Shown: positions 1 to 8,455 of the stretch, in pieces
How the letters are laid out: every line of letters starts with the position of its first letter
Position numbering within the stretch: position 1 is the first letter of the stretch
From: Flavobacteriales bacterium
GTDB lineage: Bacteria > Bacteroidota > Bacteroidia > Flavobacteriales > Schleiferiaceae
Assembly (NCBI GenBank): GCA_002707525.1
Contig: PAND01000025.1
Span: forward strand, 1 to 58,766
Reading direction: 5' to 3'
DNA: 58,766 nucleotides
Program-made: the position numbers and the translations under genes
Notes under the pieces: model-generated
Database searches by the model: none
The model's input: the letters and a program-made list of their open reading frames with translations, nothing else
What the model was told of the DNA's origin: nothing

Positions 1-1689
1 TAATAAACTACTCACCTCAGATTCTGGGTTATTCGCTTGATCAAAGTAATCAATACGCTGGAAGCTTTGGTTACTTACACCAGCCTGAACTACTGCAGTC
101 AAACGACCATTGTCATTGTACTCAGCCATACCGTTGAGTCCTTGCCACCCTACGTTACCAATGTTATAGTAGTCAATCTTTGGACCGGCAATGCTTGTAT
201 TGTTGAACGGAGAAGCTTCAATAGTAGTATTCACAATACGGCCATTCTCGTTGTCATTACCAGTAGAGTAATATCCGTCAAGACCCATTAAGTTGTTCAT
301 TGTACGGTAGTGGTAACCGGTGTAATTTCTTAGATCTATACCCACTGAATAGGTCATTTTGCCTTGAGTGATTTCTAGATTGGATATGGCACCAATCCAG
401 TTGTGCGAATTCATTGATGCACGTCTCACCATTACAGCACGATTAACATTGCTATCACGGAAACCATTAGAGCCTATAAGCCGCCCATTAAAATCAGAGA
501 TTTCACCAGTATAAGGATCCGTAGTGCTTTGATTTAAAGAAACAACATTATCAAAGTCTATTGTACCGTCCGCATTTCTTGACGCAATACCAGTGCTGTC
601 TTCCATCCAGTGCTCATACAAGTCTTTGCGGTAAGGAAGAACGTTCATATCACTGTTACGGAAGTAATTTCCACGAGGACCTGTACCTCCACCACGACCA
701 GCAGAACCGTATAATGAAGTTGCTAATTTTACATTTTTAGCAATTTCCCAATCCCAGTTGAATGTAGCGAGCGGCTTGTTGTAAAAGTTACGACGCATAG
801 AAAACTCCTCTACGTTTCCGTCAGCATTCGTCATTGTACCTCCGTTCGTATTCCAACGACGGTTGATTTCGCCGCCATCGCCTTTGAAGCCATTATCATC
901 AGAAAAATATTGGTAGTCGCGAATACTTACCCATACATCACGTTGGTGGTGCCACTGACCTGCACCAATAAAGCTAACATTCATGCTGTGTGCTGAACCC
1001 TCTGGGTTATATCCAACAGCGGCAAAGTAATTATATCCCTCACCTTGAGTCTGGTTAATGTATCCATTACCCATCCAACGTGATATCAAAACTGAAGAAG
1101 CCCAACCGGCGTCATTCTTACCTGAATTGTACGAAGCTGTAGTTTTAAAATACCCGTCATTACCTGCAGACTGGGAAAACGAGCCTCCTTCTTTGAGTTC
1201 TGCTGCTTTCGTGAAGATACTTACTGTACCACCTACAGAAGGTACAGCCAAACGAGACGCGCCCAAACCACGTTGGATTTGAATACCGGAAGCAACATCT
1301 GACAAACCTTGCCAATTTGACCAATATACCCAACCGTTCTCCATGTCATTTACGGGTTGTCCGTTAATTAAGAAGGAGGTGTTTCTTTGGTCAAAACCGC
1401 GAAGAGATAAACGCGAATCACCGTAACCACCGCCTTGCTTGGTGGCATAAACACCGGGTGTGTTATTCATTACCTCAACAAATTCGAGGTTACCTACTTT
1501 TAAAGAAATTTCAGCAGGCGAAATGGTAGAGACAGCAATAGGAGTCTCTCGTTCCTTCGCAATGTCAATTACATTAGAAGTCACCGTGATTTCATCCAGC
1601 ATATTAAATAGCGAATCAGCAGCAGCCTCTTGAGCATAAGAAGATGCACCTGTGAGCAATGCACCTACAATTAGTAAAGCTTTTTTCAT
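1..1689 (-). CDS. TonB-dependent outer-membrane receptor, N-terminal part (3' end beyond window)
   Basis: The minus-strand frame is open from an ATG at 1689 to the first base, so only the first 563 residues are present. It begins with a signal peptide (MKKALLIVGALLTGASSYAQ). A plug-like domain follows directly, with TonB-receptor motifs such as EITVTSNVID, VMNNTPGVYA, RLSLRGFDQRNTSFLING and a PSVGGTVSI strand. Aromatic-rich, Gly/Asn-rich barrel strands come next. There is no carboxypeptidase-regulatory-like domain before the plug, so it does not look like a typical SusC. Such receptors import siderophores, cofactors or oligosaccharides across the outer membrane using TonB energy; the substrate cannot be told. 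No SusD-like partner is visible on this side. A terminator at about 1800 separates it from recA. Confidence 0.9.
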   Translation of the reverse strand, partial: MKKALLIVGALLTGASSYAQEAAADSLFNMLDEITVTSNVIDIAKERETPIAVSTISPAEISLKVGNLEFVEVMNNTPGVYATKQGGGYGDSRLSLRGFDQRNTSFLINGQPVNDMENGWVYWSNWQGLSDVASGIQIQRGLGASRLAVPSVGGTVSIFTKAAELKEGGSFSQSAGNDGYFKTTASYNSGKNDAGWASSVLISRWMGNGYINQTQGEGYNYFAAVGYNPEGSAHSMNVSFIGAGQWHHQRDVWVSIRDYQYFSDDNGFKGDGGEINRRWNTNGGTMTNADGNVEEFSMRRNFYNKPLATFNWDWEIAKNVKLATSLYGSAGRGGGTGPRGNYFRNSDMNVLPYRKDLYEHWMEDSTGIASRNADGTIDFDNVVSLNQSTTDPYTGEISDFNGRLIGSNGFRDSNVNRAVMVRRASMNSHNWIGAISNLEITQGKMTYSVGIDLRNYTGYHYRTMNNLMGLDGYYSTGNDNENGRIVNTTIEASPFNNTSIAGPKIDYYNIGNVGWQGLNGMAEYNDNGRLTAVVQAGVSNQSFQRIDYFDQANNPESEVSSLL

Positions 1690-1785
1690 TGTTGTTATTT
1701 TGAAATGGTTACTCATTACTAAAATAATAAGCCCAAGACAAGATTTGACTTCCCTACATTAAGTTTATATGAACAGGTTAATAAC

Positions 1786-1814
1786 AAAAGGCGCTGATTA
1801 TCAGCGCCTTTTTT
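1786..1814 (-). terminator. Rho-independent terminator downstream of recA
   Basis: A near-perfect stem (AAAAGGCGCTGA pairing with TCAGCGCCTTTT, loop of about 3 nt) lies 26 bp after the recA stop. On the minus strand it is followed by a T-rich run. It is also flanked by T on the plus strand, but no plus-strand gene ends here. Confidence 0.85.
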
Positions 1815-1839
1815 CAAAATTGATTGTTCCATATGCCCG

Positions 1840-2838
1840 TTAGGAGCCTGATAATACGGCCTTAATCTTAGCCTCTACCTCTTCCGCAAGTTCGGGATTA
1901 TCTATGAAAAGTTGTTTCACGGTATCACGACCTTGGCCCAAACGTGTTTCTCCGTAGCTAAACCAAGAACCACTTTTAGTTAAAATATCATGTTCTACAC
2001 CCAAATCAATTAACTCTCCAGCTTTTGAAATTCCTTGACCATACATGATATCGAATTCTGCAAGACGGAAAGGCGGAGCTACTTTATTTTTGACAACCTT
2101 CACGCGTGTTCTATTCCCTATAACTCTATCACCGTCCTTGATTTGTGTAGATCTGCGAATATCCAGACGAACAGAACTGTAAAATTTCAATGCATTACCG
2201 CCGGTAGTCGTCTCCGGGTTTCCAAACATGACTCCGATTTTTTCGCGAAGTTGGTTGATAAATACGCATGTACAATTGGTTTTACTAATAGTACCAGTAA
2301 GTTTTCGCATTGCTTGAGACATAAGTCTAGCTTGAAGACCTACACGCGCATCTCCCATTTCACCTTCAATCTCTGCCTTAGGCGTTAACGCTGCAACCGA
2401 ATCTACTACAAGAATATCAATAGCACCGGAGCGAACTAAATTATCCGCTATTTCTAAGGCCTGCTCGCCGTTATCGGGTTGAGAAATGATAAGTTCATCC
2501 GTGTTAATACCCAATTTTTCCGCATAGAAACGATCAAAGGCATGCTCCGCATCTATGAACGCTGCAATACCCCCTTTCCGCTGGCATTCAGCAATAGCAT
2601 GAAGTGTTAATGTGGTTTTACCTGAACTCTCTGGACCATAAATTTCAACTACACGACCCGTGGGATACCCGCCAATTCCAAGGGCAACATCTAGTGTTAA
2701 TGAACCCGTGGGAATGGAGTCTACTTCTATGACTGGGGCATCACCCATCTTCATTACTGTTCCTTTACCATATGCTTTATCCATACGGTCCATAGTGAGT
2801 TTGAGTGCCTTTAGTTTGGCGTCTTTATCTGCGCTCAT
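1840..2838 (-). CDS. recA: Recombinase RecA
   Basis: This is a 332-residue RecA of normal bacterial length. RecA forms ATP-dependent filaments on single-stranded DNA, drives homologous strand exchange, and acts as co-protease in the SOS response. The Walker A loop GPESSGKT is at residues 68-75. The Walker B strand ([10 protein letters not shown]) lies near 140-150, the L1/L2 region includes [30 protein letters not shown], and the C-terminal domain is intact. It is a single-gene unit with its own TAnnTTTG-type promoter about 30 bp upstream and a strong terminator downstream. No recognisable LexA-like palindrome was seen upstream. The start is the first ATG, with the usual N-terminal [19 protein letters not shown] helix. 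Confidence 0.98.
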   Translation of the reverse strand: MSADKDAKLKALKLTMDRMDKAYGKGTVMKMGDAPVIEVDSIPTGSLTLDVALGIGGYPTGRVVEIYGPESSGKTTLTLHAIAECQRKGGIAAFIDAEHAFDRFYAEKLGINTDELIISQPDNGEQALEIADNLVRSGAIDILVVDSVAALTPKAEIEGEMGDARVGLQARLMSQAMRKLTGTISKTNCTCVFINQLREKIGVMFGNPETTTGGNALKFYSSVRLDIRRSTQIKDGDRVIGNRTRVKVVKNKVAPPFRLAEFDIMYGQGISKAGELIDLGVEHDILTKSGSWFSYGETRLGQGRDTVKQLFIDNPELAEEVEAKIKAVLSGS

Positions 2839-2871
2839 AATATTAGAATGCTAAAAATATTAGAATTTATA

Positions 2872-2901
2872 CAAATGTAGTACTTTGAATCAAACTTCAA
2901 A
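2872..2901 (-). promoter_or_regulatory. Bacteroidota-type promoter of recA
   Basis: Read on the minus strand, TTTG (2901-2898) is followed after 18 bp by TACATTTG (2879-2872). This matches the Bacteroidota sigma-ABfr consensus of TTTG at -33 and TAnnTTTG at -7. The predicted transcription start is about 25-30 bp before the recA ATG. Confidence 0.6.
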
Positions 2902-2929
2902 GCCTTTCTAATAATTTATGAAGAGAAAT

Positions 2930-3391
2930 TTAATTTTCGAAATTATCTAGCACTTGTTCAGTTGCTTCTTTTGTTTTCACTTTTTCAAGAACTTGGGCAA
3001 TAATACCTTCCTCATTGATGACATAGGTATGCCTGTAAATACCTTCGTATTCCTTGCCCATAAATTTCTTCCAACCCCATGCTTCAAAAGCCATGATAAT
3101 GGATTTTTCTTCGTCTGCAATCAAATTATAATTGAGATTATGTTTCGTTGCAAAATTACTTTGACGCTTGACAGAGTCTGCGCTAACGCCCACTACTTCA
3201 AACCCTTTTTCACTCAATTCTGAATAATGATCACGAAAGTTGCAAGCCTCTACAGTGCACCCAGGAGTGCTTGCTTTAGGATAGAAAAACAGGATAACTT
3301 TTTTACCCAGAAACTCATCTGATGAAATGGATTTCCCATTCTGATTTACACCGCTCCAAGCCGGTGCTTTTTGTCCGATTTTTAATGCCAT
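2930..3391 (-). CDS. bcp: Thioredoxin-dependent peroxiredoxin (Bcp/PrxQ type)
   Basis: A 153-residue peroxiredoxin that reduces hydrogen peroxide and organic peroxides in the cytoplasm using thioredoxin. The active-site segment YPKASTPGCTVEACNFRDH carries the peroxidatic Cys45 and a resolving Cys50 five residues later. This is the atypical two-Cys arrangement of the PrxQ subgroup. Length and fold landmarks (FFYPKAS near the start, YRHTYVINEEG near the end) match the family. It is transcribed toward recA and divergently from nth, with an 85-bp gap between the two starts. Confidence 0.95.
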   Translation of the reverse strand: MALKIGQKAPAWSGVNQNGKSISSDEFLGKKVILFFYPKASTPGCTVEACNFRDHYSELSEKGFEVVGVSADSVKRQSNFATKHNLNYNLIADEEKSIIMAFEAWGWKKFMGKEYEGIYRHTYVINEEGIIAQVLEKVKTKEATEQVLDNFEN

Positions 3392-3476
3392 TGTTAAATG
3401 ATTTTATTTCTCAACAATGCCAAGTTAGCTTTGTTTTGTTCCTTAGAACCACCGTTAGCAATAAATAGTTTTTCAC

Positions 3477-4172
3477 ATGACCAAAGCAGAAAAAGTAGAA
3501 TATGTTGTCCATGAGCTAGAGCGATTGTATCCCGAAACCCCTGTTCCTCTAAATCATCATGACCCCTTCACACTTTTAGTGGCTGTAGTGCTTAGTGCAC
3601 AATGCACCGATGAACGAGTAAATAAAATTACTCCAAAGTTATTTGCCGTAGCAGACAACCCTTATGACATGGCTAAAATGAGCGTTGAAGAAATTGCTGC
3701 AATTATTCGACCTTGTGGATTAGTCCCTATGAAAAGTAAAGGCATTCATTCCTTCAGCAATACTATTGTAGAAAGCTATAACGGTCTAGTTCCCGCAAGT
3801 TTTGAAGCACTAGAAGCTATGCCTAGTGTTGGTCATAAAACAGCCAGTGTAGTTATGAGTCAAGCATTTGGAGTCCCCGCTTTTCCTGTAGATACGCACA
3901 TTCAACGTCTTATGTTTAGATGGGGATTTTCCAATGGAAAATCCGTTGAAAAGACAGAAAAAGATGCAAAACGACTGTTTGACAAAGCTCTTTGGAACAA
4001 GCTTCACCTTCAAATAATCTTTTACGGTAGGCAATACAGTCCCGCTAGAGGATGGGATTTGAAAAATGATTTTATTACCGCCCAAATTGGACGTAAAAGC
4101 GAAATTAAAAAGTGGACTTCTGAGCAAGAGAAGCGTACCAAAAGATCTACTACTAAAAAAGCTCGCCGATAG
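3477..4172 (+). CDS. nth: Endonuclease III-like DNA glycosylase, lacking the Fe-S cluster
   Basis: A 231-residue HhH-GPD glycosylase that removes oxidised pyrimidines and nicks the abasic site in base excision repair. The helix-hairpin-helix EAMPSVGHKTA contains the catalytic Lys121, and VDTH provides catalytic Asp139, at the same spacing as in E. coli (120/138). The C-terminal region, where the usual C-X6-C-X2-C-X5-C iron-sulfur ligands would sit, reads FYGRQYSPARGWDLKN and has no cysteine at all. The cluster is therefore absent. A basic tail of about 20 residues ends the protein. A TAGCTTTG element at 3426-3433 could be its -7 promoter box. It is divergent from bcp and precedes yebC by 35 bp. 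Confidence 0.93.
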   Translation: MTKAEKVEYVVHELERLYPETPVPLNHHDPFTLLVAVVLSAQCTDERVNKITPKLFAVADNPYDMAKMSVEEIAAIIRPCGLVPMKSKGIHSFSNTIVESYNGLVPASFEALEAMPSVGHKTASVVMSQAFGVPAFPVDTHIQRLMFRWGFSNGKSVEKTEKDAKRLFDKALWNKLHLQIIFYGRQYSPARGWDLKNDFITAQIGRKSEIKKWTSEQEKRTKRSTTKKARR

Positions 4173-4207
4173 TTGTTACTTTTGGCTTTCACTATTGAAT
4201 TTCTTCT

Positions 4208-4939
4208 ATGGGACGCGCATTTGAATTTAGAAAAGAACGCAAGTTTAAGCGTTGGGCGGGGATGGCGAAAACCTTCTCAAGAATTACCAAAGACATTATC
4301 ATGGCTGTTAAAGAAGGTGGTGATAATCCAGACTCCAACTACAGATTGCGCATGCTTTTCCAAAATGCAAAAGCAGCTAACATGCCTAAGGACAATGTGG
4401 AGCGCGCCATTAAAAAGGCAATGTCCAAGGACCAAAGTGACTATAAAACAATCATTTACGAAGGATACGGACAGCACGGGGTTGCTGTTCTTGTAGAGAC
4501 AGCAACAGATAATAATACGCGCACGGTTGCCAATGTCCGTTCTTATTTCAACAAATGTGAAGGCTCTCTTGGCACTTCAGGTTCAGTTGAATTTATGTTT
4601 GAGCATAAATGTCATGTTAAAATTGCCGCAGGTGATATTGATTTGGAAGAATTAGAATTTGAAATGATTGATTTCGGCGCTGAGGATGTTTTCAAAGACA
4701 CTGAGGAGAAGGATGGCGTGGAATCTGAGGTAATAATGATTTATGGTCAATTTGCAGAATACGGCAACATTACCAGAGGGCTAGAGGAATTAGGACACGA
4801 AATTGTAGAATCTGGTTTTGAATATATTCCAACCACCACCAAAGAGTTGGACAATGCGCAAACTAAAGACATTGAAAAGCTCATTGAAAAACTGGAAGAA
4901 GACGACGATGTCCAGAATGTCTATACAACAATGAGATAA
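4208..4939 (+). CDS. yebC: YebC/PmpR (TACO1-family) protein
   Basis: A 243-residue protein of the YebC family. Members were first described as transcriptional regulators, and more recent work links them to translation of difficult sequences on the ribosome. The canonical N-terminus MGRAFEFRKERKFKRWAGMA fixes the start at 4208 rather than at earlier in-frame positions. The family core follows (AKTFSRITKDIIMAVKEGG, the NMPKDNVERAIKKA helix, and EGYGQHGVAVLVETATDNNTR). It lies 35 bp after nth and probably shares its transcript. A bidirectional terminator shared with clpX follows directly. Confidence 0.95.
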   Translation: MGRAFEFRKERKFKRWAGMAKTFSRITKDIIMAVKEGGDNPDSNYRLRMLFQNAKAANMPKDNVERAIKKAMSKDQSDYKTIIYEGYGQHGVAVLVETATDNNTRTVANVRSYFNKCEGSLGTSGSVEFMFEHKCHVKIAAGDIDLEELEFEMIDFGAEDVFKDTEEKDGVESEVIMIYGQFAEYGNITRGLEELGHEIVESGFEYIPTTTKELDNAQTKDIEKLIEKLEEDDDVQNVYTTMR

Positions 4940-4955
4940 GGCCAGAATTAGCCAT

Positions 4956-4985
4956 AAAAAAGCCGCTCTTGGAGCGGCTTTTTTA
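4956..4985. terminator. Bidirectional terminator between yebC and clpX
   Basis: The stem AAAAAAGCCGCTC / GAGCGGCTTTTTT with a 3-nt loop has an A-tract on one side and a T-tract on the other, so it can end both convergent transcripts. It overlaps the clpX stop codon at 4983-4985. Confidence 0.9.
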
Positions 4986-6221
4986 TGCTGGTATTTTTCT
5001 TAGTGAACTTCGTTCAATCTGTGCTTTTGCGTACTCTTTTGTAATATTCAGTTCTTTCTCTTTCAACCCTGGTGCATTAAACATGTGATCTGTAAGTATA
5101 GCTTCACAAACACTGCGTAGTCCGCGGGCGCCAAGGCCATAATCAATAGCAACTCCAACAATATAATCATACACCTCCTTGTCAAAAGTCAAATTGATGT
5201 CATCCATATGAAAAAGGTGCTGATATTGATTGATTAAGGCATTCTTAGGAAGCGTAAGAATGGCTCTAAGGGCCTTTTTATCTAAAGGCGACATAAAGGT
5301 TACAATTGGCATACGACCTATTAATTCAGGGATAAGGCCAAAGCTCTTCAAATCTGAAGGGGTAATGTAACTCAATACTTCATCTTCCTCCACATGATTC
5401 CGGCTATCTTTTGAATAACCTAGTGTGGCTGAATTCAATCTTGATCCAATTTTCTTTTCAATTCCAACAAATGCCCCTCCAGCAATAAATAAAATATTGG
5501 TAGTATCTACTTCTATATACTTTTGATCAGGATGTTTTCGCCCTCCTTTAGGTGGCACATTAACTTTAGAGCCTTCAAGGAGTTTGAGAAGCCCTTGTTG
5601 CACACCTTCGCCACTTACATCGCGGGTAATTGAAGGATTATCGCCTTTACGAGCTATTTTATCTATCTCATCAATAAAGACAATACCTACTTGTGCTCGA
5701 CTTAAATCATATTCTGCTGCTTGTAATAAGCGTGTCAAAATACTCTCCACATCTTCACCAACATACCCAGCTTCCGTGAGAACAGTGGCGTCTACAATAG
5801 TGAATGGGACATTTAACAACTTGGCAATGGTCCTTGCCATTAACGTTTTCCCCGTACCGGTATTTCCAACTAATACAATATTTGACTTATCCACTTCTGG
5901 AGCATCTTTGAGCGGAACTAAACCTATACGTTTGTAGTGGTTATAGACGGATACAGCTAGCGTACGTTTGGCTGATTCTTGACCAATTATATATTGATCT
6001 AAGTGCTCCTTGATTTGCTTTGGTGTAAAATCAAACTCCGGTTTTGCAGCAACTTCTAATGGATTAGATTGTGGCTTCTCACCCAGCTCTGCATGAAGAA
6101 TACCACCCGCTTGACCCACACAACGGTCACAAATATGTGCATCCACACCTGCAATCATCATTTCAGCCTCTTCCTTACTGCGTCCGCAGAAAGAACAGTG
6201 AATATTTTTCTCTTCACTCAT
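4983..6221 (-). CDS. clpX: ATP-dependent Clp protease ATP-binding subunit ClpX
   Basis: A 412-residue AAA+ unfoldase that recognises substrates, unfolds them with ATP and feeds them to ClpP. The N-terminal C4 zinc-binding domain (CSFC...CDRC, residues about 9-36) is intact. It is followed by Walker A GNTGTGKT, the GYVGEDVE pore loop, Walker B VFIDEIDK, the [12 protein letters not shown] segment and a sensor-2 region GLGARGLR. The ATG follows the clpP stop immediately (clpP stop at 6222-6224, clpX start at 6221), so the two are translationally close. Gene order tig-clpP-clpX is the common bacterial arrangement. Confidence 0.98.
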   Translation of the reverse strand: MSEEKNIHCSFCGRSKEEAEMMIAGVDAHICDRCVGQAGGILHAELGEKPQSNPLEVAAKPEFDFTPKQIKEHLDQYIIGQESAKRTLAVSVYNHYKRIGLVPLKDAPEVDKSNIVLVGNTGTGKTLMARTIAKLLNVPFTIVDATVLTEAGYVGEDVESILTRLLQAAEYDLSRAQVGIVFIDEIDKIARKGDNPSITRDVSGEGVQQGLLKLLEGSKVNVPPKGGRKHPDQKYIEVDTTNILFIAGGAFVGIEKKIGSRLNSATLGYSKDSRNHVEEDEVLSYITPSDLKSFGLIPELIGRMPIVTFMSPLDKKALRAILTLPKNALINQYQHLFHMDDINLTFDKEVYDYIVGVAIDYGLGARGLRSVCEAILTDHMFNAPGLKEKELNITKEYAKAQIERSSLRKIPA

Positions 6222-6896
6222 TTATTTCGCCTGATTCTTACCTAACAGTATTTCATCAACCATACCGTAGGACTTAGCTTCTTCTGAAGTCATCCAATAG
6301 TCACGGTCAGAATCGGCTTCTACTTTATCAAAATCCTGACCACTATGGTGAGAAATTATAGAATACAATTCCTTCTTCAATTTTAAAATCTCTTGGAGAG
6401 TGATTTCCATGTCTGAAGCCTGGCCTTGTGCGCCTCCCATTGGTTGGTGGATCATAATTCGGCTGTGTTTCAGAGCGGAGCGTTTTCCTTTAGCGCCAGC
6501 GCACATGAGAACCGCGCCCATTGAAGCCGCCATTCCCGTACAAATAGTAGCCACATCTGGATTTACAACCTGCATGGTATCATAGATTCCTAATCCAGCA
6601 TAAACTGAGCCACCTGGAGAGTTGATATAAATTTGAATGTCTTTTTTGGCGTCGGCACTCTCAAGGAACAACAATTGAGCTTGTACAATATTCGCAACTT
6701 GATCGTTAACGCCCGTTCCCAAAAAAATAATTCTATCCATCATAAGACGGGAAAAAACATCCATCTGTGCAACATTCATTTGACGCTCCTCAATGATGTA
6801 AGGGGTCAAAGAGGCATCTACATATTGATCTACATACATGCTTTGAATACCAGCATGTTTAGTAGCATATTTTTTAAATTCTTTTCCTAAATCCAT
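6222..6896 (-). CDS. clpP: ATP-dependent Clp protease proteolytic subunit ClpP
   Basis: A 224-residue serine peptidase that forms the tetradecameric chamber of ClpXP. The catalytic triad is visible: Ser125 in GMAASMGAVL, His150 in RIMIHQPMGG, and Asp199 in DSDRDYWM. The 25- and 49-residue spacings match E. coli ClpP. The N-terminus is longer than the mature enzyme and probably includes a short propeptide. It sits between tig (46 bp upstream) and clpX (immediately downstream) in one operon. Confidence 0.97.
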   Translation of the reverse strand: MDLGKEFKKYATKHAGIQSMYVDQYVDASLTPYIIEERQMNVAQMDVFSRLMMDRIIFLGTGVNDQVANIVQAQLLFLESADAKKDIQIYINSPGGSVYAGLGIYDTMQVVNPDVATICTGMAASMGAVLMCAGAKGKRSALKHSRIMIHQPMGGAQGQASDMEITLQEILKLKKELYSIISHHSGQDFDKVEADSDRDYWMTSEEAKSYGMVDEILLGKNQAK

Positions 6897-6942
6897 TTTC
6901 GTTCAGTTTGTTAGGTTGAGGATTCACTTACTATTGTCCAAG

Positions 6943-8298
6943 TTATGCCTTTTCCGTGACCAATTTGATGAATTCATCATAAGTCACTTCTTTCTCCTCC
7001 ACTTTGAAAGAATCCTTGTAATGAGCAAGTAGTTTTGCGTTATACACTTGATCACTCACACGACGCACTTCTTCTTCGTTTTTCAACGCATTTTCCGCAA
7101 TACCCTTGAGCATCTCATCGTCCATAGCTTGTTGACCGTATTGCTGAAATTGAGCTTTTACCATGCCTACTGTATGATCGAGTAAATCTTCTCTGCTCAC
7201 TTTGATTTCTGCAGAGCTGATTACGGAGTTCTCAATCAATTGGTAACGCAAACCTTTCTCTGTCTTTTCCCAATCGGCCTCTACTTCCTCAGCGGTCAAT
7301 GTCTTTTCCCCTGAAGTCTGCATCCACTTTTTTAGGAAGGCAATAGGTAAATCAAATTTGTTCTTCTCTAATAAATATTCTGCAACGTTGTTCAAGAAAT
7401 ATTGATCGGCTTCATTAAGATACATGCGCTCCGCCTCTTCTTTCATTTTTTCGCGCATTTCTTCTTCCGAAGTAACGGCACCCTCTCCATAAACCTTATC
7501 AAAAAACTCTTGGTTTAATTCTGCTGGCTCCATGCGGCTAATATTGGTCAACTTAAATTCAAATGAACCTGTTGATGATTCAAGCTGTGCATCTGTAACG
7601 CCCAATAATCCTGCTACGTTATAGCCTTTACCAAACGTCTTTTTTGTATCCAATATTAAGGTTGAACCTAGCGTAGTTTTGGTCAATTCCCCTTGTGCCT
7701 TTTTAGTCTTTAAATTCATCCCCATAAACTGGGCGTCCTCCTTTGTAATACCTCCTTCCACTGCATTACCGTCTGCATCTATCTCTGAAATAGATCCGTG
7801 ATACATATCATCAGCATTAGGGGTTTCGGGAGTCAGCATCTTACCATAACGACCACGGATATCCTCCATGTAGGTATTTAAAACCTTCTTATCTGCTACA
7901 ACCTTGACGCCTTTAATCTTATTCTTTTTAGTGATTTTAACATCAACCTCAGGACTTAATCCTAGCTCAAAGCCAAAATCATATGAACCCGGTGTATCAA
8001 AATCCATTTCTTCTTGCTCAATAGGAAGGGGATTGCCCAGTATATTGAGCTTTTCTTCTTGGATGTAGTTATATATTGAATCTTGAAGCATTTTATTAAT
8101 CTCTTCTACTAATACAGCCTTTCCGTATTGTTTCTTGATTAATCCCATAGGCACTTTACCCGGACGAAAACCTGGAATATTGGCACTCTTCCGATAATTT
8201 TGTAAAACTGTGTTCACTTTGTCTTGGTAGTCCTCCGGAGTAATTTCAATATTCACCGATAGATTTAACGCATCTACTTGGTTCTTACTAATGTTCAT
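6943..8298 (-). CDS. tig: Trigger factor, ribosome-associated chaperone
   Basis: A 451-residue trigger factor, which binds the ribosome exit tunnel and shelters nascent chains. The ribosome-binding signature is visible as NIPGFRPGKVPMGLIKKQYG near residues 40-60. The central region (DDMYHGSISE... to FGKGYNVAGLLGV) occupies the place of the FKBP-like prolyl isomerase domain and is divergent. The helical C-terminal chaperone domain follows. Length is close to E. coli Tig (432). It is first in the tig-clpP-clpX operon and has a good -7 box upstream. Confidence 0.95.
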   Translation of the reverse strand: MNISKNQVDALNLSVNIEITPEDYQDKVNTVLQNYRKSANIPGFRPGKVPMGLIKKQYGKAVLVEEINKMLQDSIYNYIQEEKLNILGNPLPIEQEEMDFDTPGSYDFGFELGLSPEVDVKITKKNKIKGVKVVADKKVLNTYMEDIRGRYGKMLTPETPNADDMYHGSISEIDADGNAVEGGITKEDAQFMGMNLKTKKAQGELTKTTLGSTLILDTKKTFGKGYNVAGLLGVTDAQLESSTGSFEFKLTNISRMEPAELNQEFFDKVYGEGAVTSEEEMREKMKEEAERMYLNEADQYFLNNVAEYLLEKNKFDLPIAFLKKWMQTSGEKTLTAEEVEADWEKTEKGLRYQLIENSVISSAEIKVSREDLLDHTVGMVKAQFQQYGQQAMDDEMLKGIAENALKNEEEVRRVSDQVYNAKLLAHYKDSFKVEEKEVTYDEFIKLVTEKA

Positions 8299-8341
8299 CT
8301 GCTTTCGATTAGAATTATTTACCTTCTTGTAATAAGGGGTG

Positions 8342-8349
8342 CAAATGTA
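8342..8349 (-). promoter_or_regulatory. -7 promoter element of the tig-clpP-clpX operon
   Basis: Minus-strand TACATTTG matches the Bacteroidota -7 consensus TAnnTTTG and lies about 44 bp before the tig ATG. No convincing -33 TTTG was found at the normal spacing, so this is a partial match. Confidence 0.4.
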
Positions 8350-8455
8350 CTAACAAATTGCGGTTTATGTTGTTGTAACTAACAGAGCGCTTTTGAATTC
8401 CTTTAACCTTTTATTAGTGTTCCAATTCAATTAACATTGTACCTTGTCATTTCCT

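Noticed and set aside
37-291. Plus-strand open frame inside the TonB receptor gene
   Set aside because: It is antisense to a clear receptor coding sequence and its translation has no family features.
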